Shown here piece after piece: positions 44,729 through 53,075 of a DNA stretch of 64,000 nucleotides; within the stretch, counting starts at the first letter, position 1; every line of letters starts with the position of its first letter. The position numbers and the translations under genes were made by a program. The notes beneath the pieces were generated by a model, which had not been told where the DNA came from, did no database searches, and saw nothing but the letters and a program-made list of their open reading frames with translations. The stretch is from JAIQFL01 sp035295745 (GTDB lineage Bacteria > Acidobacteriota > Terriglobia > Bryobacterales > Bryobacteraceae). The DNA lies in NCBI GenBank assembly GCA_035295745.1, contig DATGIL010000071.1, positions 124,001-188,000 on the forward strand. The letters are read 5' to 3'.

Positions 44729-46726
44729 ATGTCAACGCCCGCAAGCGTCTTGATCATTGACGACAGCCCTGTGGACCGCGACCTGTTCCGGCGTTTGTTA
44801 CGCAATCAGCACGGGTCGCGTTCGTTCGACTGTTTTGAAGAGGCGCATGCAATCGCCGGCCTCGATCAGATCCGGCGCCGTCGTCCCGACTGTGTTCTGC
44901 TCGATCTCAATCTGCCCGATATGGACGGCCTGGAACTGCTCCGTTCCATTCTGAAAGATCCCGACCCGTGCCCCGTAGTAGTGGTCACGGCATACGGAAC
45001 GGAAGAAGTCGCTGTCGAAGCGATGAAGTCCGGGGCGACCGATTACGTGGTGAAGGGCTCGCTTTCCGCAGAGGGTTTGTGCCACGTAGTGGAGAATGCG
45101 CTCGAGAAGCGAAATCTGCAGCGCAAGGTGGAACAGCAGCGGGTCGCACTGGAAGAACGCAATCGGGAGTTGGAACTGGCGCTGGAACGCGAGCGGGCCG
45201 CCCATCGCGCTGCGGAGGAGAGCCAGTCGCGCTACCGCACCTTGGCCGAAGCGATGCCGCAAGTGGTCTGGACTGCGGCGCACCGCGGCGGGTGGGACTA
45301 TGTCAATCAGAGATGGTCACGGCTGACCGGCACCCCGCCAGATAGGGCTATGGACCACGGCTGGCTCGACTTTATCGACCCGCAAGATAAACCCTCTGTG
45401 CAGGAGGCCTGGGACTCGGCTGTGGCCAACATGGCGTCACTGGAGGTGCAATGCCGCGTCCGAGCCACCGGCGACTCAATGCGCTGGCAACTCATGCGGG
45501 CTCTGCCCCTGGCGGTCGATGGGCGTCCCGTAAAATGGCTTGGGACTTTGACCGATATCGAGGATCAGCGACGAGCGGAGCGGCTTCTCCATCAGCGGCA
45601 AAAGCTGGAAAGCATCGGCGTCCTTGCCGGCGGTGTCGCGCACGATTTCAATAATCTGCTTGTGGGCATCATCGGCGGCGTGAGCTATGCGCTGGAAGTG
45701 CTTCCGGCTGAAGACGAACTGCGACCCATCCTCGAGATGGCGTTCAAGGCGGGAGACCGCGCCGCACACCTTACGCGCCAGATGTTGGCGTATGCAGGCA
45801 AGGGCAGTTTCCAGGTTGAGAACGTCGACCTTGGCCAGGTGGTCAATACCACCTGGCAGCTTGTCCAGGCCTCCATCCCTTCGTTTGTGGATGTGAAGCT
45901 CCTCATCCGGCCGGATCTTCCGTCGATCCATGCAGACCCGACGCAATTGCAGCAGATCGTGATGAACCTGATTATCAATGCGAGTGAGGCGATCCCGGCC
46001 GGCCGTCAAGGAATCATCATCGTCAGCACGGATGTCGAAAGGATCGAGGCGCCACGCACCACGTGGAGCGCGGACATCAACGCGGGCGACTATGTGGTGC
46101 TGGAGGTTCGCGATAACGGTTCCGGAATCGACACCGCGACCTTGAGTAAGATATTCGATCCCTTCTTCACGACGAAGTTCACTGGCAGGGGATTGGGATT
46201 GGCCGCGGTGCACGGGATCGTCCGTAGCAACAATGGGGCGATTGAAGTGGAGAGCACGCCGGGCAAGGGCAGTACCTTCCGCGTGCTTCTTCCTGCGTCT
46301 TCTACCTCTGCGGAGCGAACGCCGGCTGAGGCGGGTCCATCACCAGAGAAGAGCGCGCAAGGGAGAGTGCTACTGGTGGATGACGAGGAGATTGTCCGGA
46401 ACAGCGCTCGTGCGGCCTTGCAGCACGCAGGACATATGGTGGAGCTTGCCAGCGGTGGACAGGAGGCGCTTGACAAACTGGCCGCCGCGCCCAGGCGCTA
46501 CTCGCTGGTCTTCCTCGATTTGGGAATGCCCGGACTGGATGGCGAGCAGACATTTGATGAGCTTCGCCGGGTTGCGCCGGATTTGCCGGTGGTGATCTGC
46601 AGCGGCTTCAGCGACAGCGAGGTACGCGCCCGCTTTCAGGGAAAGACGGTCAACGGCTTTTTACGCAAGCCCTTCGATTTTCGGACACTGAAGGCCAAAG
46701 TCTCGGAAGTTCTCGGTTCCCACTAA
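44729..46726 (+). CDS. Hybrid sensor histidine kinase (REC-PAS-HisKA-HATPase-REC)
   Basis: A cytosolic hybrid kinase of about 665 residues. REC1 (about 5-120) has DD11-12 and phospho-acceptor Asp59 in LLDLNLPD. A coiled coil and a PAS domain (about 180-295) follow. The HisKA H-box is LAGGVAHDFNNLLVGI. The ATPase domain has NLIINASEAI (N box), VLEVRDNGSGI (G1) and GRGLGLAAVHGI (G2). REC2 (about 545-660) has Asp in VFLDLGMPG and the conserved Lys in FLRKPFD. There is no membrane helix, so it senses an internal signal or receives phosphate from another kinase on REC1. The frame opens at 44567, but the ATG at 44729 starts the REC domain. Confidence 0.92.
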   Translation: MSTPASVLIIDDSPVDRDLFRRLLRNQHGSRSFDCFEEAHAIAGLDQIRRRRPDCVLLDLNLPDMDGLELLRSILKDPDPCPVVVVTAYGTEEVAVEAMKSGATDYVVKGSLSAEGLCHVVENALEKRNLQRKVEQQRVALEERNRELELALERERAAHRAAEESQSRYRTLAEAMPQVVWTAAHRGGWDYVNQRWSRLTGTPPDRAMDHGWLDFIDPQDKPSVQEAWDSAVANMASLEVQCRVRATGDSMRWQLMRALPLAVDGRPVKWLGTLTDIEDQRRAERLLHQRQKLESIGVLAGGVAHDFNNLLVGIIGGVSYALEVLPAEDELRPILEMAFKAGDRAAHLTRQMLAYAGKGSFQVENVDLGQVVNTTWQLVQASIPSFVDVKLLIRPDLPSIHADPTQLQQIVMNLIINASEAIPAGRQGIIIVSTDVERIEAPRTTWSADINAGDYVVLEVRDNGSGIDTATLSKIFDPFFTTKFTGRGLGLAAVHGIVRSNNGAIEVESTPGKGSTFRVLLPASSTSAERTPAEAGPSPEKSAQGRVLLVDDEEIVRNSARAALQHAGHMVELASGGQEALDKLAAAPRRYSLVFLDLGMPGLDGEQTFDELRRVAPDLPVVICSGFSDSEVRARFQGKTVNGFLRKPFDFRTLKAKVSEVLGSH

Positions 46727-46734
46727 CGCACTCT

Positions 46735-47415
46735 ATGGCCAAGACTGGGCTGGATCCCGCCACGGCAGAATTGCTGCATGCCGCCATTCACGACTTGAAA
46801 GGCCCCGCATCGCGAATCCGGTTGGGCGCCCAGTTGTTGAGCCGCAACAATAGCGGCCTCGACGAAGACAGCCGCATGCTGCTCAGGCACATTGAAGATT
46901 CCGCCTCCGCACTTGATGTGGTGGCGCATGGACTGCGCGATTACGTGGACATCTGCAGCCGGCCCATCGATCGTGAGCCGGTTGCCGTGGCGCAACTCGC
47001 CGACGCCGCCAAGCAGACGCTATTCAACGAAATCGCACAGAGCGGAGCGGAGGTGACTCACGCCACGCGGAGAGTTCTGGATGCCGATCGATTCCTGATG
47101 GGATGGGTAATGCAGGAACTCCTCACGAACGCGATCCGATTCCGTGGTGATAGTGCGCCGCGGGTTCACATAGCGGATGGGTTGGGCGGTCCAGGCGGCT
47201 GGTACGTATCGATAGTCGACAACGGACGAGGCATCGAACCCCGGCTGGCGAAGCGGGTTTTCCAGCCTTTCAAGAAACTCAGTGCGGGCGGCAGCGGTGC
47301 CGGACTGGGATTGGCGATCTGCCGGCAGGTAATTCAATCCCACGGAGGCGAGATCTGGCTCGAAGCGCGCGAGCAGGGGGCAGACTTCCGGTTCTTCCTG
47401 GGAATGGAAGAGTGA
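46735..47415 (+). CDS. Small sensor histidine kinase without sensory domain
   Basis: A 226-residue protein that is only a kinase core. The H-box is AAIHDLKGPASRIRLGAQLL with His19; the N box (MQELLTNAIRF), G1 (VSIVDNGRGIEPRL), F box and G2 (GSGAGLGLAICRQVIQSHGGEI) are all present. It lacks any membrane helix, PAS or receiver domain. It lies eight bases after the hybrid kinase gene, so the two are surely co-expressed; the hybrid's receivers are natural phospho-acceptors for it. No DNA-binding response regulator is encoded nearby. Confidence 0.9.
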   Translation: MAKTGLDPATAELLHAAIHDLKGPASRIRLGAQLLSRNNSGLDEDSRMLLRHIEDSASALDVVAHGLRDYVDICSRPIDREPVAVAQLADAAKQTLFNEIAQSGAEVTHATRRVLDADRFLMGWVMQELLTNAIRFRGDSAPRVHIADGLGGPGGWYVSIVDNGRGIEPRLAKRVFQPFKKLSAGGSGAGLGLAICRQVIQSHGGEIWLEAREQGADFRFFLGMEE

Positions 47416-47478
47416 GTTCACCGCGTCCGAGCGCCCGAAGCGACAGCCCTCCGGACGATCTCTACCCCCTCCTGCCCT

Positions 47479-49272
47479 CTACTTCGCGAAGGCCAGGAGC
47501 ACGTTGCCGGGGATGCCTTGCCACATGCCGTAGCCTGAGTTCGTAAAGACCATTCCGCCGGCGATGACGGGGCCTGCCGAATCCAGCGAGCCGCCCTTTC
47601 CGGGGACTCCGTTCACGGTCTCGTAATCGCGCACTGTGTTGAAGTCCCAGATGATCTCCCCCGTCTTCGTCGAAAAGGCGCGAAAGTGTCCGTCCACCGA
47701 ACCTGAAAACACCACGCCCGGTATCGACGAAATCGCCGCCGATTGCGCTCCCGTGCATCCCTTCGATCCGGGTGTGCAGTGCAGCTCCGGAGCAGGAGTG
47801 CTCCAGACCTTCTCGCCGGTCGTCAGTTTCACGGCATGAATTCCGCCGGGCTTGTTCTCGCCACGACTCAGCAAGTCGCTGACCGCCACGTAGGCGTTCT
47901 CGAGATCCGCGGTATCGCCCCACTCGATGCCGCCCAGCGCGCCTCCCTGCCCTACGCGCGTCTGCCAGAGGACCTTGCCCCGCTGATCGGGGTCGAGTCC
48001 CCAGACGATTCCCGACTTCTGTCCGCAAACCAAAATGCGCTTGCCACCCGGCAGTGTCCGCAGAATTGGCGACGTCCCGAAATCGTAGTCAGGTCCGGCG
48101 TCCTGCGGACAATTGGCGCCTCGACCGCTGCACGCCATCGTGAAGTTGTCCTTCGCCGATGCCTGGCTGGACCACAACAGACTCCCCGATTCCAGATCGA
48201 ATGCCAGGATCGCATCGCTGGTGGGAGTCGAGACGTTCGTGTAGGAGTTGCCGGTGGCCGCATACAGCACTTTTTTGGCGGTGTCGATTGTGGGCGCTGA
48301 CCAGATGGATGCGCCCGCCGGCCCCCACTGTTGGACTCCGGCAGGCGTCTTGGCATAGGGCTTCGGAGGATCCACCACACTGTAGCTCTTCCAGATCTGC
48401 TTACCGCTGGCTGCATCCAGGGCCACGATGCTACCGCGGAACTTGCAACATTCATACGTCGGGCCCATTGCCGACGCCTCTTCGATCGAGGACACCGGAA
48501 CATAGACCCTACCGTCGTAAAAGACGGGCGCCCCGGTGATTCGAGCCACGGGGTGGTCTTCGACTTTCAACTTCCAGAGCAGTTGCCCGGTGGCCGCGTC
48601 GAGCGCGTGAACGGTGGCGCGAACGTCGCCGAGATACGCGACGCTCTTACCGCCTGCCTGGCCAATACTGATGGCCCCGCGGACCATGGCTCCCGCGTCA
48701 TATTTCCAATAGGTGCAGCCAGTGGAGGCGTCCAACAGATACACGGATCCGTTCGAACCGGAAACGAACACGCGATTGCCGACCACCGTGGGCTGTGCGG
48801 CACGAACCGTGTCGCCTTCGAAAGCGAAAGCCCACTTCAACTTCAAGTTCGGCACCTCAGCGGCAGTGATGCCGGGTTTCGCCTGATAGCGCGTATTGGC
48901 CAGGTCGTCGCCCCATCCGTTCCAGTCGGTGTCACTCACGCGAAGAGGTCCAGGGGCGGAGGAGCATTTCCCGGCCGCCGTTCCCGCGCCTCCGCCTCCC
49001 CCGAACTCCTTGCCCGTCACGTAGCGCGCGATGGCGCGGCCCTCTTCGGGCGTCAAGCCTGAGGATTGCGGCTGCATGGCGCCCTCAAACATGGCGCGGT
49101 AGACAGATTCGGGCGTACGCGCCGCGATCTCCTGCCGGGTAGGCATTCGAGGCTGCGGCGCGCCTTCGTGGCAAGTAGCGCAGCGTTGCTTGAAGAGCGC
49201 CTCGCCGTCGGGAGCGGCGGCGTACGATGCCGCGGCGCAGAGCAAGGCGAGGCTAAAGAGTCGAAGGGTCAT
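47479..49272 (-). CDS. Exported PQQ-type quinoprotein with cytochrome c domain (polyvinyl-alcohol dehydrogenase-like)
   Basis: A 597-residue periplasmic protein. Signal peptide (ending SYAAA), then a small cytochrome c domain with one heme site CATCH (Cys31, Cys34, His35) and a likely Met axial ligand. A linker of Gly/Ala leads into an eight-bladed beta-propeller with W-motif blades such as VYLLDASTGCTYWKYD, VHALDAATGQLLWKLK and IVALDAASGKQIWK. This resembles polyvinyl-alcohol dehydrogenase and related PQQ alcohol dehydrogenases; the heme domain is N-terminal here. A vicinal Cys pair (ECCKF) may form the disulfide seen in this group. Preceded by GGAGG. Last of three minus-strand genes. Confidence 0.87.
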   Translation of the reverse strand: MTLRLFSLALLCAAASYAAAPDGEALFKQRCATCHEGAPQPRMPTRQEIAARTPESVYRAMFEGAMQPQSSGLTPEEGRAIARYVTGKEFGGGGGAGTAAGKCSSAPGPLRVSDTDWNGWGDDLANTRYQAKPGITAAEVPNLKLKWAFAFEGDTVRAAQPTVVGNRVFVSGSNGSVYLLDASTGCTYWKYDAGAMVRGAISIGQAGGKSVAYLGDVRATVHALDAATGQLLWKLKVEDHPVARITGAPVFYDGRVYVPVSSIEEASAMGPTYECCKFRGSIVALDAASGKQIWKSYSVVDPPKPYAKTPAGVQQWGPAGASIWSAPTIDTAKKVLYAATGNSYTNVSTPTSDAILAFDLESGSLLWSSQASAKDNFTMACSGRGANCPQDAGPDYDFGTSPILRTLPGGKRILVCGQKSGIVWGLDPDQRGKVLWQTRVGQGGALGGIEWGDTADLENAYVAVSDLLSRGENKPGGIHAVKLTTGEKVWSTPAPELHCTPGSKGCTGAQSAAISSIPGVVFSGSVDGHFRAFSTKTGEIIWDFNTVRDYETVNGVPGKGGSLDSAGPVIAGGMVFTNSGYGMWQGIPGNVLLAFAK

Positions 49273-49318
49273 AGCACCTCCATGCAGGCACAGATTCGCA
49301 AACGGAATCCGGCTGCTC

Positions 49319-50614
49319 CTATTGGAAAAGTTGCGGTGTGAACTCGATCAGGTAGTTGCGCCAGTTCAACCAGGTGTGGGCGCCGGGGCTCTCTTTAAAG
49401 ACCGGCGAAAAGCCATGCTTCTTGAACAGGTCGACCGTGGCGCGTGTGGTGGTGATGAGCCCGTCGTCCACGCCCGTGCTGAACCAGAAGAGCTTCAGCC
49501 CTTTCCTGGTTGCGGCGTTATCGAGTTCCGCCATGTGTTGGGTCTCCCAGGGCGAAGGTCCCGGCGGAGGAGGAGTCGCGTTGGCGCCGCGCCCACCGCC
49601 GAAACCGCCCAGCAATCCAGAACTGTAGACCCCGACATAGGCGAATTTTTCCAGGTGCGGAATCGCGATGTTCAGAGTCTGGCTGCCGCCCATCGAGAGG
49701 CCGGCGATGGCGTGATGGGCACGGTCGCTGAGCACGCGATAATGCGAATCCACGTACGGCATGATGTCCGTCATGAAATCCTGCGTGAACTCATCGGGTG
49801 GCGGAGGTGTACCCGAAGGCGGCGCCGCGCCTCTGCCACCGCCACCAAACGCCGCGGTGCTGGTGTGGCCCGCAGGCATCACCACCACCATGGGCTTGGC
49901 CTTTTTGGCCGCAATCAGATTGTCGAGGATGAACCCGGCGCGTCCCACCGAAGTCCATGCCTCGTCGCAATCCCCAGCGCCGTGCAGAAGGTAGAAGACC
50001 GGATACTTCGCGCTGCTGGTCTCGTACCCGGGAGGCGTGTACACATGCATGCGGCGAAATTTCTTCAGAGCGGTGGAGTAGTAGGTAATCGAAGCCACGG
50101 CGCCGTGGGGCACTTCCTTCGTATCCATCCACTCCGAGCCAGGTACCACCACCAGGCTCCAGACATTGGTGTTGGATTCGCTGATCGAGGGGTTGCGCGG
50201 ATCGATCACCGTGACCCCATCGACATTGAAGTTGTAGCGGTACGCACCCGGCTCGAGCGGTCCAAGAGTCACTTCCCAGATGCCATTTTCACCCTTGGTC
50301 ATCTGGCCGGGTGAAGGTGTTGCCGCGGCGCCTTGTGCGCCTCCGCGCCCTCCAGCGAGCATCGGCATGTCGCCGCCGGTCACGCGCACGTTCTGCGCGT
50401 TAGGAGCCAGGATCCGAAATGTAATGTGGCGGTCGGACGATACTTCCGGCGACGTGACTTGCGGCCCGCGTCCGGCCCTACCCTGCTGTGGGGCCTGTGC
50501 GGGTGGTGTTCCGCCAGCATTTGCGGTGGCTGTTTGTCCAAAAGCCGGGGACAGACAGACCATTGCGGAAAAAGCGGCGGAAAGACACGCCGCTCGAAAG
50601 CTCAATCTATACAT
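49319..50614 (-). CDS. Exported esterase, CE1/enterochelin-esterase-like
   Basis: A 431-residue secreted protein with signal peptide (ending SPAFG), a Gly/Pro/Gln-rich linker, a CBM48-like beta-sandwich (ITFRILAPNAQNVRVTGGDMPML) and an alpha/beta-hydrolase domain. The nucleophile elbow is GLSMGGSQ, with Asp in GVDDGLI and His in GAHTWLNWR completing the triad, as in feruloyl/acetyl-xylan esterases of family CE1. A Gly-rich insert (AAFGGGGRGAAP) interrupts the domain. Likely trims ester groups from plant or microbial polysaccharides. The start has GGGAGG upstream. Second gene of the minus-strand trio. Confidence 0.87.
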   Translation of the reverse strand: MYRLSFRAACLSAAFSAMVCLSPAFGQTATANAGGTPPAQAPQQGRAGRGPQVTSPEVSSDRHITFRILAPNAQNVRVTGGDMPMLAGGRGGAQGAAATPSPGQMTKGENGIWEVTLGPLEPGAYRYNFNVDGVTVIDPRNPSISESNTNVWSLVVVPGSEWMDTKEVPHGAVASITYYSTALKKFRRMHVYTPPGYETSSAKYPVFYLLHGAGDCDEAWTSVGRAGFILDNLIAAKKAKPMVVVMPAGHTSTAAFGGGGRGAAPPSGTPPPPDEFTQDFMTDIMPYVDSHYRVLSDRAHHAIAGLSMGGSQTLNIAIPHLEKFAYVGVYSSGLLGGFGGGRGANATPPPPGPSPWETQHMAELDNAATRKGLKLFWFSTGVDDGLITTTRATVDLFKKHGFSPVFKESPGAHTWLNWRNYLIEFTPQLFQ

Positions 50615-50645
50615 GGATCGACCTCCCTAGGGTTCGAAATACAGT

Positions 50646-51926
50646 CTATACGAACTTGTAGACGCCTGGCACGGGCAGGGGCGGAACGGGAACCCTGTCT
50701 TTGTAATCGAAGTGCCTGGGCAATAGATCCTGCTGCGAGGCCATCATCATATCCCAGGTAATTTTGCGGCCGGAGTATGCCGCCTCGCGGCCCATCAGAC
50801 ACGTCATGGTACTCTCGGCGACGGCCATCGACTCGTTCAGATACTTCCCCTTGCCCAGGATGCTGTTCACCATATCGATGTGCTCCTGCACATAAGGGTC
50901 GAACGGCAGCTTCGCGCCGCGAAGCGTCGCACTGTCGATCGCGCCTTTGGTCCCCACGATCCGCTCGCTGACATTCTGCGCCATCTCGGCACCCTGATAT
51001 TGCCGGCAACGGCTCGACATGTGCACGCCGTTGGGATAAACGAAATCGGCGGCGACATGGTCGTAGATGTTGCCATACTCTTCCTCGCGGGGCCTCCAGG
51101 CAGCGCCGCCGGAGGCCACCGCCTCGACGGGGTGCGTCCCCATAAACCAGTTACATACATCGATATTGTGCAAGTGCTGTTCCACGATCTGGTCGCCCGA
51201 CACCCAGACGAACGAATACCAGTTGCGGTGCTGAAACTCCATGTCGCCCCACTTGGGATCGCGCTTCTTGTTGGGGAAGGTGTTGAAGTTGAGCACAGGC
51301 GTGCCTTCCCAATAGGCATAGGCCGCCACGATGTCGCCAATGGCGCCGTCCTGGAGCCGCTTGTACTGATCGAGATACCAGACCTGCGAACGCCTCTGCG
51401 CGCCCGACTTGACGGTGAGTTTGAGCTCCTCGGAGCGCTTGGCCGCGGCCATGAAACGGCGCAGATTCACCGGGTCAGTGGCGAATGGCTTTTCACAGAA
51501 AATGTGCTTCTTCGCTTCGACAGCAGCCTCGAAGTGCATCGGGCGATATGCCGGGTACGTTGCCAGCATCACAATATCCACGCCGGAGGCGATTACTTTC
51601 TTGTACGCGTCGAAGCCAACGAAGCGATGTTCGGCGTCGACCTTGACGCGGTCCGCCAGTTCGGGTTGCAAGGCTTTGAGTTTGCGAAGCGACTCCTCCA
51701 GCCGGTCTTCGAAGACGTCGGCCATCGCGACGAGTTCGACGTTGTCACATCCGGTGAGGATATTCTGCACGGCTTGCGTGCCGCGGGCGCCGGCGCCAAT
51801 CAGGCCAGCTTTGAGTTTTTCGTTCCCGGCACCGCGCACGAGTTCCGGCTTCACAATCGTGAAGGCGGCTGCGCCGGTCATGGCAGACGTCAGGAAGGAT
51901 CTTCGGGAGAAGTCGTCGTTGGACAT
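50646..51926 (-). CDS. Gfo/Idh/MocA family oxidoreductase with Tat signal
   Basis: A 426-residue NAD(P)-dependent sugar oxidoreductase exported folded: the N-terminus SRRSFLTSAMTGAAAFTIV is a twin-arginine signal. The Rossmann fingerprint is GLIGAGARGT, and the family motif CEKPFATDP supplies the catalytic-site Lys. The C-terminal alpha/beta domain includes HLHNIDVCNWF. Such exported members are abundant in Acidobacteriota and Bacteroidota and act on sugars or glycosides. It is the first gene of an operon-like set with the esterase (31-base gap) and the quinoprotein (46-base gap), together suggesting periplasmic carbohydrate oxidation. Confidence 0.9.
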   Translation of the reverse strand: MSNDDFSRRSFLTSAMTGAAAFTIVKPELVRGAGNEKLKAGLIGAGARGTQAVQNILTGCDNVELVAMADVFEDRLEESLRKLKALQPELADRVKVDAEHRFVGFDAYKKVIASGVDIVMLATYPAYRPMHFEAAVEAKKHIFCEKPFATDPVNLRRFMAAAKRSEELKLTVKSGAQRRSQVWYLDQYKRLQDGAIGDIVAAYAYWEGTPVLNFNTFPNKKRDPKWGDMEFQHRNWYSFVWVSGDQIVEQHLHNIDVCNWFMGTHPVEAVASGGAAWRPREEEYGNIYDHVAADFVYPNGVHMSSRCRQYQGAEMAQNVSERIVGTKGAIDSATLRGAKLPFDPYVQEHIDMVNSILGKGKYLNESMAVAESTMTCLMGREAAYSGRKITWDMMMASQQDLLPRHFDYKDRVPVPPLPVPGVYKFV

Positions 51927-51979
51927 AGCTTAACCTTGGACGCCCCCTATTCTATCTGGAATCACCACCGTAAGGGCCC

Positions 51980-51985
51980 TATGAT
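51980..51985 (+). promoter_or_regulatory. -10-like hexamer TATGAT before the methyltransferase gene
   Basis: TATGAT ends eight bases before the ATG at 51994, in the 67-base divergent gap. On the minus strand a TAGAAT near 51950-51955 could serve the oxidoreductase operon. Confidence 0.35.
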
Positions 51986-51993
51986 GGAGACTG

Positions 51994-52875
51994 ATGGAGT
52001 TCACCTGCAACGTATGCGGCGAGAGCATCGCATGGGCCGGCAATCCGATGGATCGCGAGACGCCCAGTTGTTCCTCGTGCGGATCGAACGTGCGCACTCG
52101 CGGCTTGCTCTACGCGCTCTCGATGGAACTCTTCGGGGCCGCCCTGGTGTTGCCGGATTTTCCTCGCGTGAAGAGCTTGCGAGGAATCGGCACCAGCGAC
52201 AGCACGCAGTACGCCGACCGCCTCGCCGCGAAATTCGATTACCGCAATACGTTTCACGACCGCGAACCACGGTTCGATATCGCCGCGCCGGGTGACGAGC
52301 ATACCGGCAAGTACGATTTTCTAATCTCGAGCGAGGTCCTGGAGCACGTGATTCCTCCTGCCGGCAAGTCCTTCGAAAATGCTTGCCGCACGCTCAAGCC
52401 GAACGGCTTTCTGGCAATGACCGTGCCCTATTCGCTGGAACTCACGATGGCGGAGCATTTCCCGGAATTGCACGAGTTCGGCTTGATGCAACTGGGCGGA
52501 CGGATTCACTTGATCAATCGGACGCGCGAAGGAGCGGTGCAGGTCTTCGACAAGCTGGTGTTTCATCGCGACGGCAGCGGCAGCGCGCTCGAAATGCGCG
52601 AATACAACGAGCAGGGACTTAGGGAGCTGTTAACAGGAGCGGGTTTCGAATCGGTGCGCATCTATAACGAAGATGTACCCGATTTCGGCATCGTGCATTC
52701 CGAAGCGTGGTCGCTGCCGATCGTAGCGCGCAAGGGCGCATTCGCGTTCCGAGTAGAATCGGCGCGCGAGGTGCTGGAACAGTATTGCGAGGCTAAACAG
52801 AAGCTCGACAGCGAAATGACGCGCCTCTGCCGCAGCTTCTGGTTCCGAGTGGGACGCAAGCTGCGACTATTTTGA
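51994..52875 (+). CDS. SAM-dependent methyltransferase with N-terminal zinc-ribbon-like segment
   Basis: A 293-residue class I methyltransferase. The first 35 residues have two Cys pairs (CNVC and CSSC) like a small zinc ribbon. The methyltransferase core shows a post-motif acidic stretch and YDFLISSEVLEHVIPP, LKPNGFLAMTVPY (motifs II/III), then an AGF C-terminal strand (LLTGAGFESVRIY). It resembles methyltransferases of glycan or small-molecule pathways; the substrate is unknown. The gene stands alone, with a divergent oxidoreductase operon before it and a REP-like repeat right after the stop. Confidence 0.82.
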   Translation: MEFTCNVCGESIAWAGNPMDRETPSCSSCGSNVRTRGLLYALSMELFGAALVLPDFPRVKSLRGIGTSDSTQYADRLAAKFDYRNTFHDREPRFDIAAPGDEHTGKYDFLISSEVLEHVIPPAGKSFENACRTLKPNGFLAMTVPYSLELTMAEHFPELHEFGLMQLGGRIHLINRTREGAVQVFDKLVFHRDGSGSALEMREYNEQGLRELLTGAGFESVRIYNEDVPDFGIVHSEAWSLPIVARKGAFAFRVESAREVLEQYCEAKQKLDSEMTRLCRSFWFRVGRKLRLF

Positions 52876-52876
52876 G

Positions 52877-53071
52877 CTGGCGCAAACCCTCCTGTTTGCC
52901 GCGTCGAGACTTCGGATCCGTTCCGGACGTCGCGACGCTTTTGGGCGTCGGTCAAGTCTTGTCCCACGCGAGCTCTTCGGCGTCTTCAACGCAGCTACAA
53001 TTCGGCACCAGCGCGCGCCCCGAAAAGTCTCGCCATGAGTGTCGAGACGGCAACAGGATTGTCTACGCCAC
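52877..53071. repeat. REP-like palindromic repeat, copy B (about 195 bases)
   Basis: The left end TGGCGCAAACCCTCCTGTTT and the right end, read as reverse complement GTGGCGTAGACAATCCTGTT, form imperfect terminal inverted repeats. Inner segments GTCGAGAC and GAAAAGTCTCG match copies A and C. It fills the space between two convergent genes, starting two bases after the methyltransferase stop. Confidence 0.65.
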
Positions 53072-53075
53072 GGTC

